From the NCBI RefSeq assembly GCF_003710815.1, contig NZ_RHHP01000016.1, positions 1 to 64,000 of the forward strand: a stretch of 64,000 bases of DNA. Direction: 5' to 3'. Positions 44,552 through 52,810 of this stretch are shown here, in pieces (within the stretch, counting starts at the first letter, position 1; each line of letters starts with the position of its first letter). A program made the translations under genes and the position numbers. The notes under the pieces are model-generated. The model was not told the origin of the DNA, did no database searches, and saw nothing but the letters and a program-made list of their open reading frames with translations. This DNA comes from Brevibacillus centrosporus. Its GTDB lineage: Bacteria > Bacillota > Bacilli > Brevibacillales > Brevibacillaceae.

Positions 44552-46837
44552 TTATTCTTTTACTGTGAGGGAAATTCGAACTGATTTTCCTCCGTATTGG
44601 GCCGCGATCGTTGCGGTGCCCTTTGCTTTTGTAGTGATTTCCCCGCTCTTCGCTACGGCTGCTACTTTCTCATTCGAGGAGGTCCAAGAGATTCCGTCCT
44701 CTATTTGCTCGCTCGAGCCATCGCTATAGGTCGCTTTCAGCACAGGGGTAACAGTTTGATTCACCTGCAGGGACAGTCGTGTCTCATCTGCCTGCAGCTG
44801 CTTAAGCCGAGTATCAATGCTGATCCTTACAGATTTTCCTCTGTAGGATGCCGTGATCGTGGTTGATCCAAAGCCTTTTGCAACGATCTCCCCATCCTTG
44901 TAGACAGCCACACGCGCATCGGTAGTCTTCCATTCTACTTCGGATGTGACTACTTCCTGGTCCTCCCCATAGAAAGCGGTAATCTCGACGGGAGCCGATT
45001 CATCCGGCTTTAAAAGCAGCTTACTCGCACTGGCGACTAGCTTGGTTATGCTGACACTTACCCGTATTTTCACGCTCTTGCCTGCATATGACGCTACAAT
45101 GTAGGTGCTGCCAATGTTTTTGGCCGTAATCAAACCATCCTGAACAACTGCAATATCCTTATCCTGCGTTGTCCACTCGATTTCATCCGGTGAGAGCACT
45201 GTTTGAGTTTTGTCTCCAAACGTCGCTGTCAGCTGCACCGTCGCCTCGCCGTCCGGCTTCATTGTAAGTGATGTTTTGGATGCTGCAAGCTTCGTGAGGA
45301 CAATTTCTACGGGAATGGAGACGGTTTTCCCCTGATAGGCAGCGGTAATGCTCGTCTTTCCTATCCCTGTTGCGGTCACCACTCCATTTTCTACAACAGC
45401 AATCTTTTTATTGTTTGTTTTCCATTCGACGTCTTTGGCATCTACAGCAGCCTTAGTACCGTCTGTCATCGTGGCTGTCAGCGTGATGGTCCCCGTATGA
45501 TTTGGGGACAAGGACAGCTTGCTTCTATCTGCCTTCACGCTTTTTACACTGACCGGTTCTTCAGGCAGCTCTGAATCAGAAGAATCCGCCTGTACGGCCC
45601 GATAGGCATTAACCAGACCATATCCGTATAACGAATCTCGCCCAGTCTTTCCTAAGTCCGTAGCGGTCGCTAGCAGACGATCTGTAAGCTCTTTTACGGT
45701 CAAGTCGGGTTCCTTTGTCTTGAGTAGTGCTGCAACCCCGGATACAAACGGTGTCGCTTGAGAAGTCCCGCTCGCGTGTACGTACCTTCCTCCAGGATAA
45801 GTGCTGATTATATCCACCCCTGGAGCTGCAATATCTACACTGGAGCCATAATTCGAGAAGTCAGCAAGCGTCCTGTCCGAATCAATCGCGCTCACCGTAA
45901 CCACTCCCGCGATGGATGCAGGAACGAAGCGGTCGGCGTTGGAGCTCTCGTTGCCAGCTGCTGCCACGACCAAGGCCCCTTTTTTCATCGCGTATGTAAT
46001 AGCGTCCACCAGCGTTTGCGGTGCCTTTTTCTGATTATCCCCAAGCTCTGCGCCTAGGCTCAGGTTGATCACATCGGCTCCTAAATCTGCTGCATCCATA
46101 ATGGCGCTCGCTACATCATAGAGGTCTCCTTCCCCCTCTGCGTCCAACACCTTTAAGGGGAGAATTTTTACCGAGCTGTTTCCTGCTACTCCTGCTATTC
46201 CCTGTGCGTTCAGCTGGGCAGCAATGATCCCGGCTACATGCGTTCCATGCCCTTCGTCATCTTTTGCATCCTTGTCTTTATTCACGTAGTCATAGTCATT
46301 CGCCGTATTCACTCTGCCCTTCAAATCCGGATGACTGTAGTCTACGCCCGTATCGATGACAGCCACCGTTACTTGCGCATCTCCCGTGACTTCCTCCCAT
46401 GCCTCTGGTGCCTGAATCTGCCCCAAACCCCATTGTTCTGAATAGTATGTATCGTCGATCGTGGAAGTAGCATACATACGCATGTTCGGCTCGATGTACT
46501 CGACCTGCGGATCAGCCGCCAAGGAATTCAAAACTTCCGCATCCGTCCTGCCATCTAAGCGAATGAGCATGTGCTGGTCGGTTTGTTCCGTGTAGACGGC
46601 TCCCTTCGTCATCGAGCGGAGCTTCGTTGTCTGTTTTGCCGACCCTTCACGGAGCTTGACGATATATTCTCCGGTTTCGCTTGTGGGAACACCCGCGGCC
46701 TCGTGTGAAGGTGAAGGCGTATCCATATCCGTTGAAGCCGCATATACAGGTGTCAATCCCGTTTGAGCGGACAAGCTGCATACAGCCAGAGCGAGCAGTA
46801 ATGGTTTAAAGCCTAGTTTCGCGACGATTGTTCTCAC
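44552..46837 (-). CDS. Subtilase (S8) with four bacterial Ig-like (BIG2) repeats
   Basis: 761-residue secreted protease. Signal peptide to about residue 34; an I9-type propeptide (GEYIVKLREG...VEYIEPN, about 56-119); catalytic Asp162 in IDTGVD, His197 in EGHGTHVAG, Asn296 in AAGNES and Ser359 in GTSQATP. From about 425 on there are four BIG2 repeats of about 80 residues, each with a WKT/WTT/WTS core, a V(V/A).(D/N)G(x)(I/V).A turn and a Y.GKSV(K/R)I end. No SLH domain is present, so wall attachment if any is through the Ig repeats. BIG2 repeats 2-4 are closely similar to each other. Confidence 0.93.
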   Translation of the reverse strand: MRTIVAKLGFKPLLLALAVCSLSAQTGLTPVYAASTDMDTPSPSHEAAGVPTSETGEYIVKLREGSAKQTTKLRSMTKGAVYTEQTDQHMLIRLDGRTDAEVLNSLAADPQVEYIEPNMRMYATSTIDDTYYSEQWGLGQIQAPEAWEEVTGDAQVTVAVIDTGVDYSHPDLKGRVNTANDYDYVNKDKDAKDDEGHGTHVAGIIAAQLNAQGIAGVAGNSSVKILPLKVLDAEGEGDLYDVASAIMDAADLGADVINLSLGAELGDNQKKAPQTLVDAITYAMKKGALVVAAAGNESSNADRFVPASIAGVVTVSAIDSDRTLADFSNYGSSVDIAAPGVDIISTYPGGRYVHASGTSQATPFVSGVAALLKTKEPDLTVKELTDRLLATATDLGKTGRDSLYGYGLVNAYRAVQADSSDSELPEEPVSVKSVKADRSKLSLSPNHTGTITLTATMTDGTKAAVDAKDVEWKTNNKKIAVVENGVVTATGIGKTSITAAYQGKTVSIPVEIVLTKLAASKTSLTMKPDGEATVQLTATFGDKTQTVLSPDEIEWTTQDKDIAVVQDGLITAKNIGSTYIVASYAGKSVKIRVSVSITKLVASASKLLLKPDESAPVEITAFYGEDQEVVTSEVEWKTTDARVAVYKDGEIVAKGFGSTTITASYRGKSVRISIDTRLKQLQADETRLSLQVNQTVTPVLKATYSDGSSEQIEDGISWTSSNEKVAAVAKSGEITTKAKGTATIAAQYGGKSVRISLTVKE

Positions 46838-47165
46838 TCTCCCCTTTTTCTTCTCTGGTTTTCGTACCCGTTATAGAAGACACGCAAACGTGTTTGTCTG
46901 CTATTCTCCAGTGTACTAGGAAAGTGTTTGATTTACTTTAGAAAAAAAATAGAGAATGGCCCACCTCCCACGTAAACATGGTTAAACATTTTCACCATAC
47001 GAGTACCTTCCTTATTATATAGCCGTCCTTTTTTGCCTCACGAATGGTGTCTATCGTGGAATGCCCGTGTGTTACAATATTCGTAATATTACTTCTGCAA
47101 AAGCAAATACATAGCGTGATGATTGCATGCTGACAGACTGATCCATAGGTTAGGAGGAAAGAGAA
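46838..47165. promoter_or_regulatory. Divergent promoter region, subtilase / amidotransferase-like gene
   Basis: 328 bp between two divergent genes, AT-rich, no ORF worth reporting. A TACAAT -10 with upstream TG at about 47074-47080 is a candidate for the plus-strand gene; AGGAGG precedes its ATG. Confidence 0.4.
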
Positions 47166-47927
47166 ATGAAGCCCTTGATTGGTATTTGTGCCAACTACAC
47201 GATTGATGACAGCGTAGGAACCAAGAGCGGCCTCGGTTTACCTGGCCAGGAATGGCAGGTGCTCGCCGATGATTACGTCAAAGCCATTGAACGAAGTGGA
47301 GGTGTTCCTGTCATCTTGCCGGTGACAGACTCCCCGGAGACGCTGCATCCCCTCTTGTCTGTTCTTAACGGCGTATTGTTCAGTGGCGGCTCCGATATCG
47401 AGCCCACCTATTACGGCGAGCTGCCGAGACCCGGTCTGGGAGAGATTGATCCCAAGCGCGACAAGCACGAGATCGCGCTCATCAAAAAGGTTCTGAATGA
47501 AACCAATCTACCCGTGCTCGGAATTTGCCGTGGCAGTCAGCTGCTGAATGTAGCGATGGGCGGTACGCTTTACCAGGACTTGCAATTGGAACGCCCAGAG
47601 GGAATGCCGCACACATTAAAGCACGCTCCCAAATACCACCCCACGCATCCTGCAGGAGTCCTGCCAGGCTCACGACTCGAAGCTATTTTTCAGACGCAGG
47701 AGCTTTGGGTAAACAGCTTTAACCATCAGGCAGTGAACAAGCTGGGACAAGGTCTAAAGGTTACTATGACCGCTCCGGATGGATTGGTGGAAGGCATCGA
47801 GGCACTCGGCGAGCGTTTCGTCGTTGCTGTTCAGTGGCATCCTGAAATGATGATTGATCGCCATGGTGAGTACTTGAGGCTGTTTGAGGCTTTTGTGCAA
47901 GCGTGTTGCGAGAGGGTGGAGGTGTAG
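47166..47927 (+). CDS. Class I glutamine amidotransferase-like hydrolase (peptidase C26)
   Basis: 253-residue PuuD-like protein. The gamma-glutamyl hydrolase fold shows IGICANY at the start, LFSGGSDIEPTYYGE (oxyanion region), the nucleophile Cys121 in LGICRGSQ, VNSFNHQAV, and the catalytic His-x-Glu in QWHPEMM. PuuD cleaves gamma-glutamyl-GABA in putrescine use; no other putrescine gene is nearby, so the substrate is open. TTAGGAGGAAAGAGAA precedes the ATG. Confidence 0.88.
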   Translation: MKPLIGICANYTIDDSVGTKSGLGLPGQEWQVLADDYVKAIERSGGVPVILPVTDSPETLHPLLSVLNGVLFSGGSDIEPTYYGELPRPGLGEIDPKRDKHEIALIKKVLNETNLPVLGICRGSQLLNVAMGGTLYQDLQLERPEGMPHTLKHAPKYHPTHPAGVLPGSRLEAIFQTQELWVNSFNHQAVNKLGQGLKVTMTAPDGLVEGIEALGERFVVAVQWHPEMMIDRHGEYLRLFEAFVQACCERVEV

Positions 47928-47959
47928 GGAAGAAAAGATTGTCCTAACAGATTATATAG

Positions 47960-48058
47960 AAGGTCTATCAAGCACTTACCTATGAAGGGGCAGGACGAGC
48001 ATTTTCTGCTTTCCAAGACAAATGGGAAAAGAAGTACCCCATCATTATTTGCCCATAG
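47960..48058 (+). pseudogene. IS256-family transposase fragment
   Basis: A 32-codon plus-strand frame reads KVYQALTYEG, AGRAFSAFQDKWEKKYPIII, then stops. This matches the conserved C-terminal part of IS256-type mutator transposases (YQA..A..A...F...W....P). Only this part is left, bounded by stops, and no inverted repeats were seen. It marks an old insertion at the left side of the accessory island. Confidence 0.6.
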
Positions 48059-48288
48059 GATAGTAATCGGCAACTTCGTAGGAACAAAGAACCTCTGCGG
48101 GCATGCTTTGTTGCGATTGGGCGATACCACTAGAACATGGTGCTTCACACGGCACCATGCCTATTATGACCGCCCTCCAAGTAAAGTCATTGGAGGAACT
48201 GTTCACCTGTTAAAAACCCAATTATTTTAATTAGCTGTTTACTCGTATGTAAACTGATTACTCTCCAAATCATATATTTCGGGGATTT

Positions 48289-48329
48289 AATTAGAAAGCC
48301 AGCTGAGAAGGTCAGCTGGCTTTCTAATT
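48289..48329. repeat. Perfect 18-bp inverted repeat
   Basis: AATTAGAAAGCCAGCTGA / TCAGCTGGCTTTCTAATT with a GAAGG loop. The inner arms GCCAGCTGA / TCAGCTGGC and an upstream GGGGAT are shared with the candidate sRNA terminator at 44440-44462. It may be a bidirectional terminator or a copy of the same element. Confidence 0.6.
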
Positions 48330-48362
48330 TATAGCCTTTGTAGCCATTCACATTAATAATAC

Positions 48363-48541
48363 TCAAGGAAGGGAATTATTCTTAATCATTAACATCTTTT
48401 GATATCTGATTATATAATCATCTAATCTTTGGGACATCTGAACTACACTTGGATGCAGGAAGTCTCCCTTTTTTTGACCAAATCTGATAAATCAATTCGC
48501 ATATTTTCAATGTGTATTAGAAGATCTTCTGGTTCGTCCAT
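48363..48541 (-). pseudogene. Spo0E-like phosphatase, frameshifted
   Basis: The ATG at 48541 follows GGGAGG. The first 24 codons read MDEPEDLLIHIENMRIDLSDLVKK, an ordinary Spo0E N-terminal helix. At a run of seven A (about 48472) the frame is lost; one more base would continue GDFLHPSVVQ then MSQRLDDYIIRYQK to a stop at 48363. SQRLD is the family's SQELD phosphatase signature, which removes phosphate from Spo0A-P. The repaired product is 59 residues, normal for the family. Either a real null allele, a homopolymer sequencing error, or slippage. Confidence 0.75.
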
Positions 48542-48649
48542 GATAAAACCTCCCATAAACAATTCGATCTTGAGTAATGGGATAGTCCCTCACTTTGTTC
48601 TTTACTTCCTGCAAATTTCTCGTTATTCAATACAAGTATTAATGCTATC

Positions 48650-48790
48650 TCAATATTCGTATATAAAGTGCACCCTATTACATTTGTAACATCTCGATAG
48701 TGTACTCGAAAGTTTAAGTAAAAACGAATCACAATTTGGACATTTAGGATACTCGACAAACTCCTCGTATTTTTCCTGTACTGAACTCAT
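48650..48790 (-). CDS. 46-residue zinc-ribbon protein
   Basis: ATG at 48790 after GGAGGAGAG; stop at 48650. The product MSSVQEKYEEFVEYPKCPNC, then CYKC near residues 34-37, contains two CxxC pairs 13 residues apart, a minimal zinc ribbon. No family recognised. It lies between the Spo0E-like gene and the first recombinase of the island, all on the same strand. Confidence 0.6.
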   Translation of the reverse strand: MSSVQEKYEEFVEYPKCPNCDSFLLKLSSTLSRCYKCNRVHFIYEY

Positions 48791-48812
48791 GACACTCTCC
48801 TCCTATTCCGTT

Positions 48813-49691
48813 TTACAGCAAGGCTACAGCCTGCTCCTTATCCTGCCTGCTGGTGTTGATGTAGTAGTGGGCCGTCGTCTGAATGTGAGCGTGGCCTGCA
48901 AGCTTTGAGACGGTGGTGAGCGGCACACCTTTCTTGAGTAGTCGGGAACAAAAAGTGTGGCGAAACTTATGCGGGTACAGCTGCTTGTAGCCGAGCTGCT
49001 TCTCCAATCCTTCCAGCAACGTGTTGACCGCGTCCTTGTGCATCTTCTCCGCTCGTTGACTGAGAAGGAGGTAGGAGCTGTCCTTGTGCTTGTTCTCCTG
49101 CCGTTCGGACCGGATGTACTCTTTGATTAGATCCACCAGATCTGGACGAAGTGGAATTTCTCTGTACTTGCCGCCCTTGCCTGTTACCCGTAACGTGTTG
49201 GTGAGGTAGTCCAGATCTCCGAGCTGAATACCACACAACTCACTAACGCGAACGCCCGTGTACAACAGCAGCCAAACGATCAGATGGTTTCGCAGGCTGA
49301 CTTTGCTCCTGTCCTGGACGAAGAACAGCAACTGGTTCACCTCCTGCTCGGAGAACACCTCCACTTCACCCTCGCTGCCAGCGGCCACCTTGATCCTGTC
49401 TTTGCGCAGCGTGACGACTTGTTCTGTGGTCAGCTTACGGTCGATCAGGAACAGATTGAACGCCTGTAGTGAATTGATCTTCTTGTTGATGGTTGCCACC
49501 GAGTACTTGTTCTCCATGAGGTGGCTTTTGTAGCTGGAAACGTAGAAGCGTTTCAGATCGGTCAGCTGCTCCACGCCCATCCCTTGCAGGAACACACAAA
49601 ACCCTTTCACGTCGCCCACGTAGGATGCAATTGTCTTGGGCGCGATCCCGTTCTCCACTAGGTACTGCTCAAACTCCTCGATCGGGTTCAT
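48813..49691 (-). CDS. Tyrosine recombinase, module copy A
   Basis: 292-residue XerC/D-like integrase. A SAM-like N-terminal domain (FEQYLVENGIAPKTIASYVGDV) precedes the catalytic domain with Arg148 in TGVRVSELCG, Lys172 in TGKGGKYR, His241-Arg244 in HKFRHTF, His267 in GHAHIQTT and Tyr276 or Tyr277 in AHYYI. All five catalytic residues are intact. Its sequence is almost the same as the copy at 58115-59014. A short hairpin separates it from the preceding small gene, while in the other copy the genes are directly coupled. Confidence 0.92.
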   Translation of the reverse strand: MNPIEEFEQYLVENGIAPKTIASYVGDVKGFCVFLQGMGVEQLTDLKRFYVSSYKSHLMENKYSVATINKKINSLQAFNLFLIDRKLTTEQVVTLRKDRIKVAAGSEGEVEVFSEQEVNQLLFFVQDRSKVSLRNHLIVWLLLYTGVRVSELCGIQLGDLDYLTNTLRVTGKGGKYREIPLRPDLVDLIKEYIRSERQENKHKDSSYLLLSQRAEKMHKDAVNTLLEGLEKQLGYKQLYPHKFRHTFCSRLLKKGVPLTTVSKLAGHAHIQTTAHYYINTSRQDKEQAVALL

Positions 49692-49711
49692 CGTTTTCCC
49701 TCCTGAAACAG

Positions 49712-49746
49712 AAAAATGCCCTGCAACCTTTTGATTGGCTCAGGGC
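49712..49746 (-). terminator. Hairpin between the small gene and recombinase, copy A
   Basis: Stem GCCCTG / CAGGGC extended by CC / GG, followed by ATTTTTC on the minus strand. Absent from module copy B. Confidence 0.5.
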
Positions 49747-49749
49747 GTG

Positions 49750-49959
49750 TTACTCTCTACTTCCAGACGTGAACTTCCGAAAAGCGTGCCACATCTCAAC
49801 CTCGTCGTTACTCCATGCCTGCCGGACATTCTCAGGGTCAAGGATGCGGTAGTGTTCGGTGAAGATGTTTTTTTGTAGCCTCCAGCCGTTTCTCCTATCC
49901 AAAGTGTCCCAGAAAAAGCTCCCTCCTAAAGTCTTCGTTGGTAGATTTGGAAAAAGCAT
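49750..49959 (-). CDS. Conserved small protein of the recombinase module, copy A
   Basis: 69 residues starting at ATG 49959, 10 nt after AAGGAG. The sequence LFPNLPTKTLGGSFFWDTLD, RRNGWRLQ, RILDPENVRQAW is shared with the copy at 59011-59220 at about two residues in three. No known motif; Trp and Arg rich, so a small nucleic-acid-binding or recombination-directionality factor can be imagined, but nothing shows it. It always precedes the tyrosine recombinase. Confidence 0.7.
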   Translation of the reverse strand: MLFPNLPTKTLGGSFFWDTLDRRNGWRLQKNIFTEHYRILDPENVRQAWSNDEVEMWHAFRKFTSGSRE

Positions 49960-49992
49960 GTACAACAGCTCCTTGTGACTTTTTTGGAACGC

Positions 49993-50028
49993 AAAAAGGC
50001 CCTACATCCGTTCGTTGGACGTAGGGCT
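49993..50028 (-). terminator. Terminator-like hairpin, module copy A
   Basis: Stem AGCCCTACGTCC / GGATGTAGGGC, then CTTTTTGC on the minus strand, between the Rpn gene and the small gene. Conserved in copy B at 59253-59288. Confidence 0.7.
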
Positions 50029-50072
50029 CGTTGATTCTGCCATTCTTACCTCAACACCGTTTTGCGCCTCGT

Positions 50073-50132
50073 GTAGCGTCAGTGGTGCCAGATGCCGTCA
50101 CCTTCTGTCAGTACTTTCGGTACTGACGCTAC
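50073..50132. repeat. 60-bp palindromic element, module copy A
   Basis: Outer arms GTAGCGTCAGT / ACTGACGCTAC are perfect over 11 bp; inside, TCAGTAC-TTTCG-GTACTGA forms a second stem that competes for the same right arm. The same element lies at the same place in copy B (59337-59395), though its stems are less perfect. It could be an RNA element in the module's transcript or the recombinase's DNA site. Confidence 0.6.
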
Positions 50133-50154
50133 TTGCGGAGCATGGAGGGGATGA

Positions 50155-50565
50155 TTAGTGCAGTTGCTGTTTTAGTTTTTCGATTTCCTCTTCCGACAAA
50201 CCTGTTGCTTTTGCAACTACATCTACAGTCATGTCCATCGCCAGCAAGTTTTTGGCCACTTCCATTGCCTTCTCTTGCTTTGCTCCCTGAATCATGTTAG
50301 CTTCATCCTTCAATGCTTTCTCCCGCATTTCATACAATCTGCGAGCTTCGGCATCCTGACTCAAAAATTCAAGGACGTTGACTGCCTTACGAATCGTTGG
50401 TTCACTCATAGCCAATTCCTCCAGTTTCGTTTCACTCTCGGCCTTCAGAAACAGCAGCCATTTCACCAGCAGGTCACTGGTTTCCTGATGCTCTGCTCCC
50501 AGCTTCGGCAACTCAAGAAAATGGATTTCCAGATTGTCCGTCAAAACAAATTTCTCTTTGTCTTC
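50155..50565 (-). pseudogene. Rpn-family nuclease/transposase, 5'-truncated copy A
   Basis: Only the C-terminal part of an Rpn (PD-(D/E)XK nuclease/transposase_31) protein is left: EDKEKFVLTDNLEIHFLEL, KLGAEHQETSDLLVKWL and a helical C-terminus ending EEEIEKLKQQLH. The similarity to the copy at 59418-60257 stops abruptly at 50565, where a stop codon follows, so the N-terminal nuclease half is lost. A TTG at 50544 is in frame but would give a protein without catalytic residues. Confidence 0.8.
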
Positions 50566-50857
50566 CCCTCAATGGAAGAAACTCAACTCAAAAGATAGGA
50601 AATCAACATAAAATGGAAAACAGCAGTCCTAAAGAAAGACCTCCATTGGTTCATCATTAGGAAGTGCGTTGCCACCAAGCGGCTCAAAGAATTCGCAATG
50701 TTGCAGGTAGTCGGAGGTTGTGTTGCTCTTGTTGCTGCTTCTTTTTCGTTTTTGTTTCCTCAGTTTCCCTGCGGTGTGCTTGCCTACCGCTGTACTTTCG
50801 AGGGCAAAGAGGGAATTGATTAGGCCCTAACCGCCCTGAAAACCCTCCAATCTGTAC
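50566..50857. other. Intergenic gap with possible gene remnant
   Basis: A minus-strand frame ends at about 50638 (...DYLQHCEFFEPLGGNALPND, EPMEVFL) but has no start codon and is interrupted upstream by a hairpin repeat, so it may be the tail of a lost gene. The hairpin is listed separately. Confidence 0.3.
50796..50842. repeat. Island hairpin repeat, copy 1
   Basis: TTTCGAGGGC ... GCCCTGAAA arms with inner AGAGGG / CCCT; begins AGGGCAAAGAGGG as copy 2 does. Lies after the toxin gene. Confidence 0.6.
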
Positions 50858-51373
50858 CTAGCTGATGGACTCGTCCGTTTCCCCTGCCTGAAATAACGCT
50901 TGTTTGTATAAGCCTGTCGAGATCCGAAAATGGTGGGTAAGTAAACGATCCAAATAAGGCCTAATCTCTGTAATCTTTCCCTTTTTCTTAGCAAACAATA
51001 GTAAACCGACCGTGCCAATGGAGTTCAACATAAACGTATCCGCTAGCCTTCTTGCTGACTTCTCGTCAATAATCACGACCTCTAAACCTAACTCTTTTGC
51101 ACCAATGATGACCTCCAGCTCCCCGCGATGAAGCTTTCCGTAGAGCTTGCTAACCAACTCTTCATTCTGCACCTGATAGATCTGAAAACGCCCCTGCTCC
51201 ACCGCTTCCTGCAACTCACGCTTTCCATGCTCCCGAAGACTCTCACTCTCTACAATTTCACGATAGACTTCAGCAGGAAGATAGACCTCATCAAAAAGCT
51301 CATTCATAAGCGAAAGATGCCCGATCATTGACAAGGCAATAATCGGGCTTGAATTAGAAATGACCTTACGCAT
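50858..51373 (-). CDS. DUF3368 PIN-like toxin
   Basis: 171 residues beginning MRKVISNSSPIIALSMIGHLSLM, the DUF3368 start, with acidic PIN-type positions (N/SSPI, E in HRGELEVIIGAKELG, D in VVIIDEKSARRLA) and LNSIGTVGLLLFAKKKG. DUF3368 proteins are predicted RNases paired with UPF0175 antitoxins. The start overlaps the end of the UPF0175 gene by 8 nt, the usual arrangement. Confidence 0.87.
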   Translation of the reverse strand: MRKVISNSSPIIALSMIGHLSLMNELFDEVYLPAEVYREIVESESLREHGKRELQEAVEQGRFQIYQVQNEELVSKLYGKLHRGELEVIIGAKELGLEVVIIDEKSARRLADTFMLNSIGTVGLLLFAKKKGKITEIRPYLDRLLTHHFRISTGLYKQALFQAGETDESIS

Positions 51374-51671
51374 CTTTTTCTCCTTCTTCTGCTAAAAGCT
51401 TAGAAATCGTTTGATCATCGAGTCGTCTATCTTCTTCTGTATATTCCATCCAGGCAATGCCACGGTCACTTAGATAATCAATAAAGTCGCTCAGTGACTT
51501 TCCCGCTAATTCTGCTGCTCGTGCCAGCGTTACCTTCTTCTCCAAAAACAAACCAACCGCTAAGGTAACCTTCACCTGCTCATCCAAACTCACATTCGTA
51601 TTCCTTTGATTCAATAGTGGCAAAAAATCGTCTGGCAAAGATACCTGAAATTTTGAAGGCTCCCAAGCCAT
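51366..51671 (-). CDS. UPF0175 antitoxin
   Basis: 101 residues from ATG 51671 (AGGTGAG upstream; a GTG three codons earlier is possible). KVTLAVGLFLEKKVTLARAAELAGKSLSDFIDYLSDRGIAWMEY is the UPF0175 helix-turn-helix signature. It precedes and overlaps the DUF3368 toxin gene, and together they make a two-gene toxin-antitoxin unit that may stabilise the island. Confidence 0.87.
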   Translation of the reverse strand: MAWEPSKFQVSLPDDFLPLLNQRNTNVSLDEQVKVTLAVGLFLEKKVTLARAAELAGKSLSDFIDYLSDRGIAWMEYTEEDRRLDDQTISKLLAEEGEKDA

Positions 51672-51780
51672 TCCACTCACCTGCCCTTTTCTTTGTCTTT
51701 AGTTTACCACGTTCCGCACCCTTTGCGATAGAAACAGTGGCTCAATCCACATGTACCGCTACCTATCCCCTCTGTGTATT

Positions 51781-51834
51781 TTCCAGGGCAAAGAGGGCGG
51801 TCAGTGCGTATTACTCGCTCTAATCGCCCTCGAA
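51781..51834. repeat. Island hairpin repeat, copy 2
   Basis: CAGGGCAAAGAGGGCGG ... CGCCCTCGAAG, arms AGGGCG / CGCCCT with a long AT-rich loop. Lies before the antitoxin gene on the minus strand, just after the stop of the RHH-like gene. Confidence 0.6.
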
Positions 51835-51864
51835 GATGTTTCCCCTATGCTGTACAACCAAGCC

Positions 51865-52692
51865 TCAATTTTGTCCCACCAATGTTTCCACCTCTCGCTC
51901 GTACCCATAGCGACGGAAGAAGTCAAGCAACGCAACGGTAAAGATGTCTCGCTGACTGATGTTCTTCTCTTTGCTGTAGTCACGTACAAGCTGATCGAGC
52001 GTATTGGTCATGTGTACGGACTTGGTGACAAAGATGCCTGGAATCGTGTAACGTGGCACCTTGCCATCCTCCGCAGTGGGTACAAGAAGATCAATCAGCT
52101 TGTCCTTGTTCCGCTCAAGCATCTCCAAGAGTGGCAAGTACTTTTCTAGCTTTCCCCCTTCAAGTTGAGTGAATCTTACCGGGACAGGCGTAGTAGCCCC
52201 TAGTGGTTGGCCCTGCCCTGCTTCCCTATCTTCTTCACCAAAATCTTGAAGAGAAGAGTTGTCATTTCCCAAATCCTCTTGCACTTGCCCTCGCATTTTG
52301 ACGTAGTTTCCTGCCTCGGAAGACCATTCGTAGCCCTTCCCTTTCATGTAAACAGCCAGCTCTCGGTGATCGGTAAAACCTAACCGCTTGGCAATGGTTC
52401 TGGCATCCGCTCCTTCCTTCTGAAAGAGGGAAAGGACGGTAGCTGCTTTCGACGATGCAGTCAGAGAGACTTCCAGATCCCGCTCTTCCAAGCGGTTATA
52501 GATCGGCATATACGTCTGCTTGTCCCGATCCCACGTAAAGTTTCTGCGCCGCATGTGCATGTCAAGCGACTTGTAGTTGGCATACCCAAATTCCTCGGCT
52601 AACTCGTCTCTCGTCTTTCCTTCCGTAAGACCACGCAAAATCTCATTCACTCGCTCATCGTAAATCGGTTTCTTATCCAGTGACATTGCCAT
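51865..52692 (-). CDS. Putative DNA-binding protein with ribbon-helix-helix-like C-terminus
   Basis: 275 residues. Two similar N-terminal segments (residues 12-65 and 83-130) look like homeodomain-type helix-turn-helix units: TRDELAEEFGYANYKSLDMHMRRRNFTWD and DARTIAKRLGFTDHRELAVYMKGKGYEW. A Gln/Asp-rich linker follows, then PRYTIPGIFVTKSVHMTNTLDQLVRDYSKEKNISQRDIFTVALLDFFRRYG, which resembles an RHH fold. Such doubled-HTH plus RHH proteins fit plasmid control or partition, which is inference. AAGGAAG precedes the ATG, and the third recombinase gene lies upstream. Confidence 0.65.
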   Translation of the reverse strand: MAMSLDKKPIYDERVNEILRGLTEGKTRDELAEEFGYANYKSLDMHMRRRNFTWDRDKQTYMPIYNRLEERDLEVSLTASSKAATVLSLFQKEGADARTIAKRLGFTDHRELAVYMKGKGYEWSSEAGNYVKMRGQVQEDLGNDNSSLQDFGEEDREAGQGQPLGATTPVPVRFTQLEGGKLEKYLPLLEMLERNKDKLIDLLVPTAEDGKVPRYTIPGIFVTKSVHMTNTLDQLVRDYSKEKNISQRDIFTVALLDFFRRYGYEREVETLVGQN

Positions 52693-52810
52693 TTTTCAAC
52701 ACTTCCTTTTCGATAGTCGTTTGTCCATGCTTTGCAAAAACGGTCGTTTAGCCTACGTGCTCCAAGCAGTGCCTCTCTTTGAAAAAGAGGGGACACTTCG
52801 CCCCCTCCTT

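Noticed and set aside
48517..48759. 80-codon minus-strand frame over the zinc-ribbon and Spo0E-like genes
   Set aside because: It is in another frame than two better-supported small genes, both with GGAGG sites.
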